A stretch of DNA of 64,000 bases from Zeugodacus cucurbitae (Eukaryota; Arthropoda; Insecta; Diptera; Tephritidae). The position numbers and the translations under genes were made by a program. The notes beneath the pieces are model-generated. The model was not told where the DNA came from. It saw only the letters and a list, made by a program, of their open reading frames with translations, and did no database searches. This document shows positions 10,527 to 23,330 of this stretch, in pieces (position 1 is the stretch's first letter; every line of letters begins with the position of its first letter). Where the stretch lies: assembly GCF_028554725.1 (NCBI RefSeq), contig NC_071668.1, positions 3,162,001 through 3,226,000 on the forward strand, given 5' to 3'.

Positions 10527-11456
10527 AAGGGTGATTTTTTAAGAGCTTGATAACTTTTTTAAAAAAAACGCATAAAATTTGCAAAATCTCATCGGTTCTT
10601 TATTTGAAACGTTAGATTGGTTCATGACATTTACTTTTTGAAGATAATTTCATTTAAATGTTGACCGCGGCTGCGTCTTAGGTGGTCCATTCGGAAAGTC
10701 CAATTTTGGGCAACTTTTTCGAGCATTTCGGCCGGAATAGCCCGAATTTCTTCGGAAATGTTGTCTTCCAAAGCTGGAATAGTTGCTGGCTTATTTCTGT
10801 AGACTTTAGACTTGACGTAGCCCCACAAAAAATAGTCTAAAGGCGTTAAATCGCATGATCTTGGTGGCCAACTTACGGGTCCATTTCTTGAGATGAATTG
10901 TTCTCCGAAGTTTTCCCTCAAAATGGCCATAGAATCGCGAGCTGTGTGGCATGTAGCGCCATCTTGTTGAAACCACATGTCAACCAAGTTCAGTTCTTCC
11001 ATTTTTGGCAACAAAAAGTTTGTTAGCATCGAACGATAGCGATCGCCATTCACCGTAACGTTGCGTCCAACAGCATCTTTGAAAAAATACGGTCCAATGA
11101 TTCCACCAGCGTACAAACCACACCAAACAGTGCATTTTTCGGGATGCATGGGCAGTTCTTGAACGGCTTCTGGTTGCTCTTCACCCCAAATGCGGCAATT
11201 TTGCTTATTTACGTAGCCATTCAACCAGAAATGAGCCTCATCGCTGAACAAAATTTGTCGATAAAAAAGCGGAACACCGAACACTGATTTTGGTAATAAA
11301 ATTCAATGATTTGCAAGCGTTGCTCGTTAGTAAGTCTATTCATGATGAAATGTCAAAGCATACTGAGCATCTTTCTCTTTGACACCATGTCTGAAATCCC
11401 ACGTGATCTGTCAAATACTAATGCATGAAAATCCTAACCTCAAAAAAATCACCCGT
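10527..11456 (-). mobile_element. Internally deleted DD41D (rosa-type) mariner element
   Basis: The terminal inverted repeats read AAGGGTGATTTTTTAAGAGC on the left and, inward from the right, ACGGGTGATTTTTTTGAGG. TA sits at 10525-10526 and 11457-11458, the expected mariner target duplication. At 930 bp it is shorter than the usual 1.2-1.3 kb. The transposase is on the minus strand. A start region at 11343 reads MNRLTNEQRLQIIEFYYQNQ, then the frame shifts into the catalytic part, so most of the N-terminal helix-turn-helix domain is deleted. It is non-autonomous, but its ends look intact, so it could have been moved in trans. Confidence 0.9.
10631..11284 (-). pseudogene. DD41D mariner transposase, catalytic domain only
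   Basis: This 217-codon open frame covers the DDE/D catalytic region. The first Asp is at residue 15 (LFSDEAHFW), the second at 108 (FQQDGATCH) and the third at 150 (CDLTPLDYFLWG). There are 41 residues between the second and third, which defines the DD41D 'rosa' clade and differs from DD34D mariners and DD34E Tc1 elements. All three catalytic residues are kept and the frame is uninterrupted to its stop, so the copy is fairly young. The nominal start is a GTG created by the frame at the deletion junction. Without the N-terminal domain it should not bind the inverted repeats. Confidence 0.85.
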
Positions 11457-11458
11457 TA

Positions 11459-14400
11459 TTATAAATTCCTTAAATAACGGTATTTTCGATGAAATAATTT
11501 TATAATTTCTTTGTACTAAACTCATAGTTTAGATGTGGTGTTTAATGCTATACATCAATAAACTCAAGTTTAAGATTAAAAAAAATTTCTTGTTTTCTTT
11601 AGAAATGCCTTAAAATCCCTTTCACGATTTTTCATTTTTGTGATTTGAAGTAATTTCCATGAAATATTTACTTTTATCCAATTGAATTCAATTACTGAGT
11701 TTCCACACCTGGGAGTAATTTCAATCATATAATGCTGCTTCCTCTACTTCCACCGTTACAGTTGTAACGTCGGTTGTTTCTGTCGCAATCAGTCACGCAT
11801 CAAGACACATTATGACAGTCTGCCACAACAACAACATATTTAGTTGACACACCACAAAGGAACACCATCTCAACTGGGAACGCAGCTACAACAATAAAAT
11901 AAAAATAAAAATTACAACATCAAAACATGAAATAAACAACAACAACAACACAGCATATAGCGTGTCGCTGACATCAATGCCACACAGCGTTCCATGTTGC
12001 TTCCCTACCCTGTCACCAGAGCGCACTCACACACACGACAAATTAAAGCAACCAGCTTGTGAAGCACCGTTGCACCTAAAGGCATGCAGCGCCGTTTTTT
12101 TAAGTTGTTGCTGCCATTGTTGTTGGCTGTGTGGCGCAATACACTGAGTAAGAATGAAAGTAAAAGTGCAGCTTGAGGTTGCTGTTGTTATTGCTTTTTT
12201 GTGAATTATTTCTCATCTTCTGGTTGCCTTTTTGTTTTCGCAGCCAATTGTTGCATGCTACAGCTTTTTGTGTTGCGGTAACCGGTAACGGTAGTTGCAG
12301 CGGTAGCGGTAGTGTAATGCAATCCATTGCATTTTTTCACTTTTCTGCCTTTCCATTGCGATGCTACTCCCTTTTGTTTATGCGCTCACTTTTCGCGCTC
12401 ATTCGAACGACCTTGGCGTGTGTCGTCTGTGTGTGGAGATTTCTGGCTGCTGCTGGAGGTGATTATTGTTGGTTGGTTCATACATACATATATGCATGTA
12501 GTGATCTTTAGAGGAGTTGCAAGCGGAACTGGCATCGTTTACAGCCGGTCATGATGCGATTATGGGCATTGAGTAGTTTTGATTAGATTTCTGAACTTTT
12601 TTAGAGATAAATATGCATACAAATATATTCATAAATGATGATGATGTGACGGTCTTCAGTTGAAATAAAAAACAGCATATGAAAATCCAAATAAAATTAG
12701 CCGGAAGGTCTATACAGTACCGTAGAAGACTGTAGAGAACTTCTGCTTAAGCGTTTATCGAAGAAATATACTCAGGAATCTCTTTTTAGCTTATTTAGAT
12801 ATGTCCACATATGTTTTGAACACTCTGGGAGTGCATGCGGGATCCTATCTCCACTTCAAAAATGTGTAAGAAAGATAAAGCAAATGAACTGGCTAAGATT
12901 GTAGGATATATTGAAGAATCTTCTTAAGAAAAGCCTGGTATTTTCGGATTATTTAAAGCTCTTCTTAAATGCAGAACACTTTCTGACTTCCATTGGTTCC
13001 TTCCCGAAAGTTTATCTCATTTTTGGTTATGAAATGTACATAAACCTCAAGAGTTTGTAGCCAAATCTACACAACACGATTTCCAATAACTTTCGTGAAT
13101 CTCTTCAGCAACCCCTCATCGTGCTGATTTCATAACAAAATCACATAATTCTGCAAAACACACACACACACATTCAAACGCAACTTGTAAAATTTGACAT
13201 TTTTGATTTGTGGCAGTGAAAGTAGCGCCAAGTCCAACGCATCACGCTTCTTGCGGCGCCAACAGGAAATGCATGGCGGCAATTTTGTGTCCGAAACTGA
13301 AAAGTAAATAAATTTCAATAATTTGCTGTCATAGTCTACCGCGCTGCTGGCAGCATATCATCAGTGACAAGGCGGCGCGTGGCATGCGGCAATAATGCTT
13401 TTAACCTTTCACTTTCCATTAGCCAGATTTTCGCAATCAAATTGACTTTATGCTTGCAACTTCTTCCTCTTCTACTGAACATTTCTTCCATGTATTGTTG
13501 CTCTCATGGTATTTGTTGTTGTTGTTTTGAATGTCATCGTTTTCATATTAGCCGCAAGAGTCGTGCGCAAACTATAGCACTACGCATGCTTGGCGCCAAA
13601 AATAATATGGACACTTACCGTTTGTAAAAGCCAACAATAACAACTACAAAATAATTGGGCGCCTGCGTAAATTGCTTTCGAATAGATGCAACAACAATAG
13701 CAACAGCAACTCTCTGAAGTGGCTGCAGCATTTGCAAAAAGCGGAAATTTGTGTGTGAAAACTTAATGGTTGACATTGCTGCCGCACCGTTAATTATGCA
13801 TATGTTTATATGTATTACGCAAGCACTTCATTGTTGTTATGCTCTGGATGACACTCCAGCTTCGAACACACGCTTATCTCTCGCTGCCGCGCCGCGCTGC
13901 TAATTGCGCCTCGTGCGGCCTGAAATGCGTGCTTTTTAAGATTATCGGCGCCGCTGCTAATGATTAATGAATGCGTCGCTAATATTTTCATAATTTTCAG
14001 CGTAAAACAAAATGTGTCTAATTACAACCATTTCATATGCCAAGTCAACTAAACAAGCAATAGACAATATAATGATGTGTTTTGTGGATGCTTGCGCACA
14101 TATTTGCTAATCCAGTTGGGTAACTGTAAAGCTGGACAATAATGATTTGAATTTTCCATTACAATCATTATTAAATACCAAATATAATTATTGGTGGTTT
14201 CATTGACAGGTTTTGGTAGACCTAATTTCGATTGGGTGACTTGTAGTGTGAGTTATTTATTGATTTCTAAATAATTAAATATTAAGCAAAGCTTCAACTA
14301 AGGACTCTTTGATTTTTGAAAGCTTAACCTTTGTACCAACTTGGAGTTTTGTTTTTTTTTTTTATCTTGAGAAACACTAAAATCGTCAACCAAGTAGAGA

Positions 14401-15505
14401 TATTAATACTAAATATTCTGAAAAGATAAAGAAAATTCTAAATAAAATAAATTTATTAAAATTAATTTTTTTTTTTTTTTTTAATTAAAATTTATTTTTT
14501 TTTTAATTAAAATTTATTTTCCCGCTATTTCCAATTTTTTTAATTCAAAATTAAAATTTACTTTTCAATGACTTTTAACTCAAACTACTCTTTTTTGCAC
14601 CAAATTATTCTGAACTCAAAATTCACCAGTCAAGTTCGCTGCTTAAGTCTTTTGTACTAATTTCCTCAGAAGCTGCATACTTGAATATATAATCAATTAA
14701 TATATATTTGAGTCTCAATAATTCACTTAACTTCAACAATATATATATTTTCCAACAATGCCTTACAACTTTTCCTTGCCGCGCAGTCGCCTAGTGTGTG
14801 TCTGCTTCGCTTACATGAAATGTCAAATTAATAGCAGAAATAACGCGCTACACATAAGGCGCTGGAAAAAGCGGAAAAATTACTTCATTGAAATACAAAA
14901 AAAAACATAAATTTTTCGTCTGCCAGTAAAAAACAGTTATTTGCAAAATCCTGTATTTTTATTTCACGACTAAATATAAAAGAAAACCCCGCCAAATATT
15001 TCAATTTCAATGTCAACGCAAGAGGCTAATAGCCACCAGCAGCGCGATAAGCGTGCACTTGTCGAACTTGCCGCACTAAAATTGTGATGGCGACAACTTC
15101 CAGTGAGTACGCAATGTGGTGAAGTGGCAACAAGCGGCAGCAGGTTTCCATAAATAAATTTAAATTGAAAAACTGCATGGAATATAAAATATTGTTGTTT
15201 ATACGCGGCGCTGTGTGTGTTGCTTAATGTTATTGTTGTAATTTAGTTGTTTTTTGAAAGAAATTGTAAGTGGCTACGCTAAATTTAGTGTTGACAAAGG
15301 AAACTAGTTGTGGTGGGTGTTGGAAAATTGTTTGCGAAATTGGTGGTGGAAATGTGGTTGAACGAAAATTAAAGAAAAAATTTGTGAAAAATAAAAAACA
15401 ATTAAAAAAACTGAAAAATAAATAAAAATTAATCACATTATTATCGATTGCAAGTGCTAATGACATGAGCTCAATTTGTGCTATGTTATGCCTTCAAAAT
15501 GTATG
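11459..15505. other. Non-coding stretch
   Basis: This 4-kb block has no recognised exon or transposon. It holds CAA runs (11936-11950), a pyrimidine- and TTG-rich patch at 12110-12260, an (AC)n run at 13159-13174, GC-richer DNA at 13340-13400 and 13850-13960, and T/A homopolymers at 14466-14520. The frames at 12173-12511 and 15230-15466 are composition artefacts. Confidence 0.45.
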
Positions 15506-16258
15506 TTGAGGCAGTCGTCTGCTTTACAGGCTTCAAAAAATCGATTTTTTTCTTTTGTTTTAAATCTCTTCCAAAACTATCCAAGAATAAGTCTTTAAAA
15601 TTCCAGAGGCCAATTCGACATATTTTCGAAGCCAGAGCAGTTTTAGTGGCCGAGCGTCAAGCAGGTGCTAATGCTCAGGCAGACTTTAAAGCGCGTTTTC
15701 TCGAGTTTTCATTTTCACAAGAAAACGGTGCCGGCGATGGGAAGAAAAAGAATATATGTCTGATCGAAAAAAACCAAAGTGATCTAGCTTCAGTATTAAA
15801 TTATCTTCTATTTGAACTAAAAAAGTTGGACAAAAGTATTATTTAAACTACTTGTTTTGCAACTTAAAGTCAAGTTTTTTTTTCTTAAAAAAGTGAATTT
15901 TTTTTTTTTCAAACTTCGAAAAAATTTGGAATTTTATAACTTCTTCAGTATTTTTTTAGTTCAGAAAGAAAAGAAACTTATAAAAATTAAAAAAAAATGG
16001 TTCGACTCTTTCAGATGCACCGCACGACCTCCATCACCGGCACCTATTTACAAGTGCAGACTCCAGGCGCTCCAGAAAAATACTTACAACTTTGAAAAAA
16101 TTTTAATATTTTTTAATAATAAATATTGTTTTTTAAGCCTTAAATATAGTACACTATCGTCTTAAAATTCCGTTTACCGCAATCATTTCCGCCCCTTCCA
16201 AAAAAAAAATTGGGAAAAAACGCTTTTTTTCGGCTTCTAAAGCAGACTACTGCCTTAA
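15506..16258 (+). mobile_element. MITE family B, copy 2 (full length)
   Basis: At about 753 bp this is the most complete copy. The left end is TTGAGGCAGTCGTCTGCTTT followed by ACAGGCTTCAAAAAATCG. The right end is GGCTTCTAAAGCAGACTACT followed by GCCTTAA. The ends are inverted repeats of each other, with TTGA/TTAA at the outer edges. Frames inside (15478-15846 and 15857-16165) have counterparts in the other copies (for example 60696-60881 and 3444-3683), but they are broken differently in each and match no transposase I know, so they are not called as genes. Confidence 0.85.
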
Positions 16259-19200
16259 GCAGCTAAATTGATTAGTTTTCCTCAGACTGACTCCACAAAG
16301 TTTATTTGACACCAGTTTTCTTCTGATTATTCGATTTAGACACCAAAGGTTATGGCTTAAGGGGCTGTGTCTACTTTTGACAGCTAGTTTGATAGCTATC
16401 CCTTTTGGAAATTCTATATCTCTAAAAATGAAAACCTTTGTTAAATATTATATTTTAACAATAACCAATATAATGAACATTGTACGAAGCCATTTCAAAA
16501 TATTTATACAAACAATGAAACCCAAGATGTCCTCAGCTCGATTACAGCTTGCTGACTACTTTGGAAAATTTTGATTTTTTTTATATATTTTTTTTTAATT
16601 TTAGATTGATTACTGTGCTTTGTATCAGTAGACAAAAAAATTAAAATATATATTTAAAACTCTTCATTTTACATACAGATAATAGGACAAATTATGTTTG
16701 CGGCCAAACAACTACAAACAATTACTGACGCGGTCGCTTATAATGAGCGAAGGTTAATTACGCGTTAAATTTCCAGTCTTTGGCGCATTAATTTTCACAA
16801 AACAAAAAAAAGAACAGCAAACCTGTTTAATGCTCAGTAGACAATTTTTATATTTTTTTGAAATTTTTTTTAGTTTTTTTTTTTAATTTTTTCTTATTTT
16901 CTACTAGCGTCTAATTTGTTTATTTTTTCTGCTATATTGTGTTTGCATAAATTTAATGCTTTCATATGCTAATTTTGTACACAAATCTCGAAGGCAGCAT
17001 TTAGCCGCTTCAACGATAGACAGAGTACCTACTTGCCTAGCTATAAATAACCGTCTATGTATAGTATGACAAGCATCTGTGAGTCATTATATACGCATTT
17101 TGCAGGCTTCTTCAAGGAAATCACTTATGGGTGGCGATTAGATGATATCACTTCAAATCCAATATTTACTTGATGATTATACTATAAATATTATATACAT
17201 AGTATGCCTTCCTATGAACTCGATAGTCTAAATAGCACTTATATTCCGAAATACATTTTGTGAGCTTTCTGTAGAGGCAAGAATATTCCGAATAACAAAT
17301 TTATTGTAAGCTTATCAAAATATACTTTTAGGAAAAAATCTGAAAAATTTCTCGAAAATATGTTGTTCCATACAAGAATCGAGATCCTTCGAAAGTCTTA
17401 AACTTTAAGGTTAATTATAGATAACGATACATGAATTTTAACAAGCTAAAGAATTATAGGAAACACCACTAAATCGAGGAAATACATAAATTTTCCAAAT
17501 CGCACTCTTGACCTTATTCCCAGCGCCATACGCACAGATTTATGTCCGCGGAAGTAGTTGAAAGTATCAAGCGTTGCGGAGACACATAAATCCAAGCTGA
17601 TTTTCGGCTAAGCGCATTTTGTTATGTCATTTGAAATTGAGCATGAATTGATAGCAGACGAAACAACGTAGCATAGCAACAATAACAAACGCATGACAAG
17701 TACTTTGTACACACTTAAGCGTTTTGTATGAGTTGATTAAGCCTCAAGGCTGTCAGTTTGGCAGATTTGTTCTTAAATCCGGCTTATTGACAGCTTAATT
17801 GTTTGATCGTGTGATAGGAGGGAGTGAGAAGGTGTTTAAGCGATAAACATTTAATTTGACAGCGGAGACACTGTAAAAGCAAAGAACGGGTATACCTTCG
17901 TCAAATTTCGGTGAGTGGTTTTCACTTCACAAGTTGAGGTTATGTCTTCCATGAAACAAATGAAATAATAATTCACAAATGATAAATCAATTTCGAATGT
18001 TATTGTCAAATTTTATTGTTAATTACAGTTGGCTCAACCTTGACTTTGGTTTGTCTAACTTTTATTTTATTGAGCAATCATTCAGTCTGTAAAGGCAAAC
18101 GAATTGCAAAAACAAGCCAAGTTGGCTCTTTCGCTGTTCGACTGCGTTGAAAGCTTGTTCACATACACGCACATTACAAATCGAATAATTATAGAAATAC
18201 AAATGTAATTCGCAGACAAAGCAGCGGCATGGGAGAGTCTTTGTAATGTTTCGCTTGCCGTCCACCAACCAGTCCACTGTATTTGTCTAACCGCTTGCCA
18301 ATCTTTTCATGTCGACAAGTTGAAACAGGTGTTTTTTTGGCTGATGCCAAATATTATTGCCAACATCATAAACTAAATGAATAATCTGCGATGAAAACAA
18401 AAACAAAAATCCGAAATAACAACAACAACAGCACCAACCTATGTGCCAAGCGGCTGTTTGAAGACAATAAGCAGACACAGATGTATATTGCCACAACAAA
18501 TAACTGGAAAACAAAACAAAAATTATTAAAGTACAATAACAGATAATCAAAATAAAATAAAAACAACAAAAACAAAAGAAAATACAAAAAAAATAAGCAA
18601 TAAATTGTAAAATCAGCCATTAAAATCGAAAGATGACGCGCTGCGAGGTGTTTATGGCAGCACAAGAAAAAGACACAACAGACTGTTAATCGCAGCGATA
18701 GAAAATATAGTTTCTTAGCTGATTAAAGTGGGATTAGAGACTCTATCAAATTGTGACCTGATATGTTGCTAAGGCTATATAGATAAAGCATAGGTTCCGG
18801 AAGAAATATATTTTTTTGATTTTTTTAGTATTTGAATTTGTATAATTTTCTAAAAAATAGTTAATCTATTATTTGTTTCTACTTAAATTCCTTTATAACA
18901 TCTCAGCATCGCATTCCATCGCCAAACCAACTTCCTCATGCCACCAAAAATTTAATTCAAAATCCAACATTCTGCACCTCTCTCCGAAATGAGACATTTC
19001 ACTTTTTTAATTAAAAACTCATCATTTTCGATATTAATTACCATTCACATAACTAGTTTGCACTCGTATCGCTCACTCAGCTCAAATTCATTCATTCATT
19101 CATTTTTGTTACCATTCATTATGTAATTGTGCATATTAATTTTCTCTCTCAAATTTACAAGTGTTACATGCAAGCGCTCAAACACAAATACGCATATGCA

Positions 19201-19859
19201 GAGATATACTGGCAAATTAACCGAAATAGCGTAACGGTTTTGAGTATGTGCTGCTCATAAATTATCAACGGAATTTTTAATTTTCGAACAAATCAATGAA
19301 ACTAATTGTGCAACAAATTCAACTGGAAAATATCGATGGTGGATACTTATGTATGAAAATTTGTATATAAGTGTGTTTCTGAGGTGTCTGGACATGTATG
19401 CAATTAGTTGTTTTGGTGTTTTAGGCATACTGAGGTGTTAAGTTGGAGAGGATTCGAAAATCGAGGTATTTGGGCAATGAAAGGAAAAAGCTATCTCACA
19501 CAGTTACCTGGTTACCCATTTTAAGTAAAAATTTGGATACATTTTTTCATATTATTATATATAAAATATTGCTTTTGATGATGAATTTTCGATAAGTAGA
19601 TGGCAAATTTCGCTTTCTGTCTAAAGACAGTTTGTGTAAAATATAAATTTCCAAGCTTCTCTTCTTATCCATATTATATACTTTAGTGAATACTTTCTCT
19701 AATATCTACTAGAAGATGCTGATGTATATCAAAGAAAATTTTGTCGAATATTTTCGAAACTTTAAAAAGAAAAAAAATCGAAAAAAATGATTGTGATGAT
19801 TTTGATAGATTTTCTCAAATTTTATAACAAAATATTTAAATATTCTAAATATTTTATTA
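16259..19859. other. Non-coding stretch
   Basis: AT-rich DNA with T tracts at 16570-16595 and 16850-16890, CAA/AACAAC runs near 18420, and an (ATTC)n run at about 19088-19104. The overlapping minus-strand frames at 18062-18665 are rich in Phe, Leu and Cys and come from the CAA/AAAAC-rich plus strand. No gene or RNA was recognised. Confidence 0.45.
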
Positions 19860-20183
19860 GGTCTACAACTTTGCTTCCGCCGTTTTTTTTGTAAATTAAA
19901 GTTTTTTTTTTGTATAAAAACGGTTACAAATGTCGATGAGCCTCAGCCGCACTTTTCTTGGAATTAAAAAAGAAAATCAAAATTTCCCGCTAATGTCGAG
20001 AATTCGGCTCAAAAAGTGACATTTTCAGTTGAGAATAAGTTTGGGATGCAAACAGATCTCTACAAACATTTTGTTGGGTTAATGTTGACACAAATGTCCA
20101 AGATCGATATAAAACGATTTAATCGACCAGTGCTTGACCCTAGAGACATCTATTGGAAAACGGCGGAAGCAAAGTTGTAGACC
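19860..20183 (-). mobile_element. Mariner MITE family D, copy 1
   Basis: The ends are GGTCTACAACTTTGCTTCCG on the left and CGGAAGCAAAGTTGTAGACC on the right, a perfect inverted pair, with TA at 19858-19859 and 20184-20185. Length is 324 bp. On the minus strand it carries the start of a mariner transposase reading frame (MSLFEPNSRH-like), better seen in the 33281 copy. It is therefore a deletion derivative that kept both ends and the N-terminal codons. Confidence 0.9.
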
Positions 20184-20185
20184 TA

Positions 20186-22628
20186 ATAGATAGTTTAAGG
20201 CAATTTTACTCTTTAACATTAAACTCATACAAATAATTTAAAATACTAAAAAAAATAAACTAAACAAATAATTTAAAAATATTTTTAAACTCGAGATTTT
20301 TGTGTTTAAACCGAAACGATACTGTTTTATAGCCGATTTTTTGCTAGTAGTTAAATACCGCATTTTAAACCCGAGAAAATTTTTCGTAAACACCAAACTT
20401 TGAACTGAAGTTCGTGGTGAACCTTGAAGCAAATACTATAAAAAGCAATTGTCTCGACAGGTGGCGCTGTGGTGGATATATCAGACAATTAAAATTATAG
20501 TCCGAGTTGACAGATATTATATATAGATATTTTACTCCAAGTTTAAGTGAATTTGTTCCGCTGAAGTCGAGATCTTACATATATTTCTTTTAATTTGAGT
20601 CTTGTTTAGGAAAGCAAATGCCATATAAATGACCCTCCAAGCATTTAGCGAACTGCTGTTTCTATACATTACATCTGAGTAATAGGTTATAACCTTCTCA
20701 ATGTTATCTCACATCGAAACATCAGCAATTTGCACTTCCTTAAATAATAAATCAAGAAGACAGCCAAAAAGCATATTTTAAATAACAAGTAGAAGTTGAC
20801 TTGCCTGTAAATTTATGTACTAAACATACTGAATTATGAAAATATTCTTAGGAATTCAATTATATTGTAAATTTTGAAGATATAAATGGGCGACTGGTAT
20901 GTAGGAATGTTGTCTGCCTCACCGATAACCCACACAAAAATTGACTGCAACACCAACAGCAACGCCCTTCTGCAGCGGCTTTCTTGTTGCACGTCTATCA
21001 GTTATGCCACATAATTTATTACTCTGCGCAAATAAACTAATCAACAGCGATGTGGCAATGCCTGAGTGTATGTATGTACACACATATATGGATTGTTCAA
21101 CAATCAATGGCAACAAAAACAAGCATTCGCAAGCATTATTGTTGTTAAGCGCTTGTATGAGCGTTGTGGTGTGGTGTAATCAGCACAAAAGCATCACATT
21201 AATGCGAATTGAAAAGCAAACGTGGCGTGAAGCATGCACTTAAGAGCGCAGAAGCACATATACATAGATACATACATGCAAAGGCAGTTTGCTACATGGC
21301 TATGCGCATGTAAGACAACAACAGAAATCTTGAAGATTTATAAAAAAATAATGGCAAGCAACTATATTTTATTAGTCTGCCTGCAACAACAACTGAGAAT
21401 ATTTTGTGTTGCATCCACTTTTGCACCTCTTTCCGCCGGCATTGTAGGCGCATGCGCAACTTTTTTTCGTTTTGGATTTCGCTTTGCAATTAATTCATTG
21501 TTGTTTTTATTATTGTTGTTGTATTTTGCTTTTAACGCCCCTTTGCCATGTTGAAAATTTATTGGCATATTTCTTGCGTTCGCTGTATTCCAGCACACCA
21601 GCGATGCGTAGTTGACTGTCTACCGCTGAAGAGTTCGTCGAGTTCGCTATCATCAACAACATTTGTGGAGGCAGCATTAATAATAGCAACAACAAAAGCA
21701 CCGGCGACAATATGACACAATCTCGCGTAGAAACATGTTGTCTGGCAGCCTCTACAGCGACATCATCATCAGCAGTCGTAACAGCAACAATAACAACTGT
21801 ATTGTAATAACAACAACAACATTGTAATAATAACAACAACAATATTGTAATAATAACAACAACAAAATCAGCGTTATGTTTTTGAATTCCTTTAAGTTGG
21901 CGTATTCATAGTTCATTCGATATTCCACTCACAACGCGGTTGACAGTTTACAAGAGCACTGAATTCCTGATTATTTTTGTTGTTGCTGTTGTTTTCTTCT
22001 TCTTCTTTTATACCATTTCAAGTGAATTTAATGCGTATCTTGTCACTTTCGCAATCATAAATTTTCCGTCCGTCGCTGTGGTTCAAGTTCATTATGAGGC
22101 ATACTCGTGTTGGCTACTTCTGGGTTGTTGGCACTTGGTTGGTTGTAAAACAGCGGTACCTTGACCAGTACTCTTGTTAGTGAGTTGCAAAAGAACACAC
22201 CGTAAAAATAAAAAAATCAGAAAATATTTGAATATTGCCCTTTCAGTCACCAAAGCAACCCTTATATAGAGGGTTTTCAGCCCACGAGTGAGGAAGTTTT
22301 GGGTGTTGTTGTTGCTGTTACAATAACAATAAACTTATAACATATAGGTATTTTAGAAAATCGTATTAAAATTTCTGCGTATTAGAATACAAATTTTCCT
22401 CTTGGTTGATATTTTTGAAGGCGTTGCCACCTCTTTGAAATATATTTTTTTCAATACCATCTTAAAGAATAGCAGTCATTAAATAAATAATAAAATTAGG
22501 AATACTTAAATCAAACAAAAAAATGTAAACAGAGTTGCCATCTGTTTAAAAATGTTCAATAACTTTCGAATAATATACTCTCCGGAGTTAGGTGTAAAGC
22601 AGACTTTTTAACTTTCGAACCACTACAG
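20186..22628. other. Non-coding stretch with a short minisatellite
   Basis: No exon was recognised. Frames at 20919-21842 on both strands follow TTG/CAA repeats and a GC-richer patch at 21420-21470. A (CTT)n run lies at 21997-22016. The minisatellite at 21801-21863 is listed separately. Confidence 0.4.
21801..21863. repeat. Three-unit minisatellite
   Basis: Three units of ATTGTAATAATAACAACAAC or a close variant start at 21801, 21821 and 21844. The unit is an extension of the CAA triplet runs common in this window. It probably arose by slippage. Confidence 0.7.
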
Positions 22629-22629
22629 T

Positions 22630-23330
22630 ATTTTTCAAGCGGAGGTGTTTGCTATTTGGAAAGCCGCAGCCGGCTACTCCAAAGTCAATATCTACATAGA
22701 CAGTCAAGCAGCAATCAAGGCAACAACCTCGGTTTGCATTTCGGCCAATAGTGTTTTGAATACCAGGGTGGCAGTGAAGAAAGTTGCTAGCAACACGGGT
22801 CTTCACTTCTACTGAGTGCCAGAACATAAAGGCATTGAAGGCAACGAGATTGTGGACGAAATTGCCATGAACGGTGTAAAACTGTCTTCCGGAAACGCGA
22901 CCGACATTGGCAAACCCATGCACTGTCTATACGCTGATCTGGACAGGGGCATGACAAGAAAAATTCTAACACGTTGGACAAATATACCGGGGTGTAAAAC
23001 CGCTAAAGCCATGTGTAAAGCGGTAGACCATCAAACTCCTACTGTCACTCGATAGAAGGGACTGTAGGAGTATGGTGGGAATACTCACAGGCCACTGTCT
23101 GGTGGCGGCACATGCCTACCAAATGGGACTTACCGATCGAGATGACTGCAGGAAATGTCAGGAGCAAGGTGCAATAGAAACAATGAAGCATCTCCTATGC
23201 ACCTGCCCTGCATTGTCAAGGCAACGGCTTCGCTACTTGGGGGCCTCACAATATGAGAATCTGGAAGAGGTTTCGAATGTGAAGCCACAAAAACTTTTAA
23301 AATTCGTGTAAAGCGCAGGCATCCTAAAGG
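22630..23330 (+). pseudogene. RNase H and C-terminal end of a non-LTR retrotransposon, degenerate
   Basis: The plus strand encodes an RNase H domain starting after its first catalytic Asp. FQAEVFAIW (Glu at 22642-22644), IYIDSQAAI and PEHKGIEGNEIVDEI carry three of the four acidic residues. A TGA at 22813-22815 replaces the Trp expected before VPEHKG. After TPTVTR a frameshift near 23040-23070 leads into LTGHCLVAAHAYQMGL and a CX2C...HX4C zinc-knuckle-like CRKC...HLLCTC motif, ending with a stop at 23309-23311. This order is typical of the 3' end of Jockey/I/R1-type elements. The 5' part is missing, as is usual for incomplete reverse transcription. It is inactive. Confidence 0.85.

Noticed and set aside
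12173..12511. 112-codon frame
   Set aside because: It derives from TTG- and pyrimidine-rich sequence, has overlapping frames on both strands and no recognisable protein.
15478..15846. 122-codon frame inside MITE B copy 2 as a transposase
   Set aside because: Other copies break the frame differently and no catalytic or DNA-binding motif is visible.
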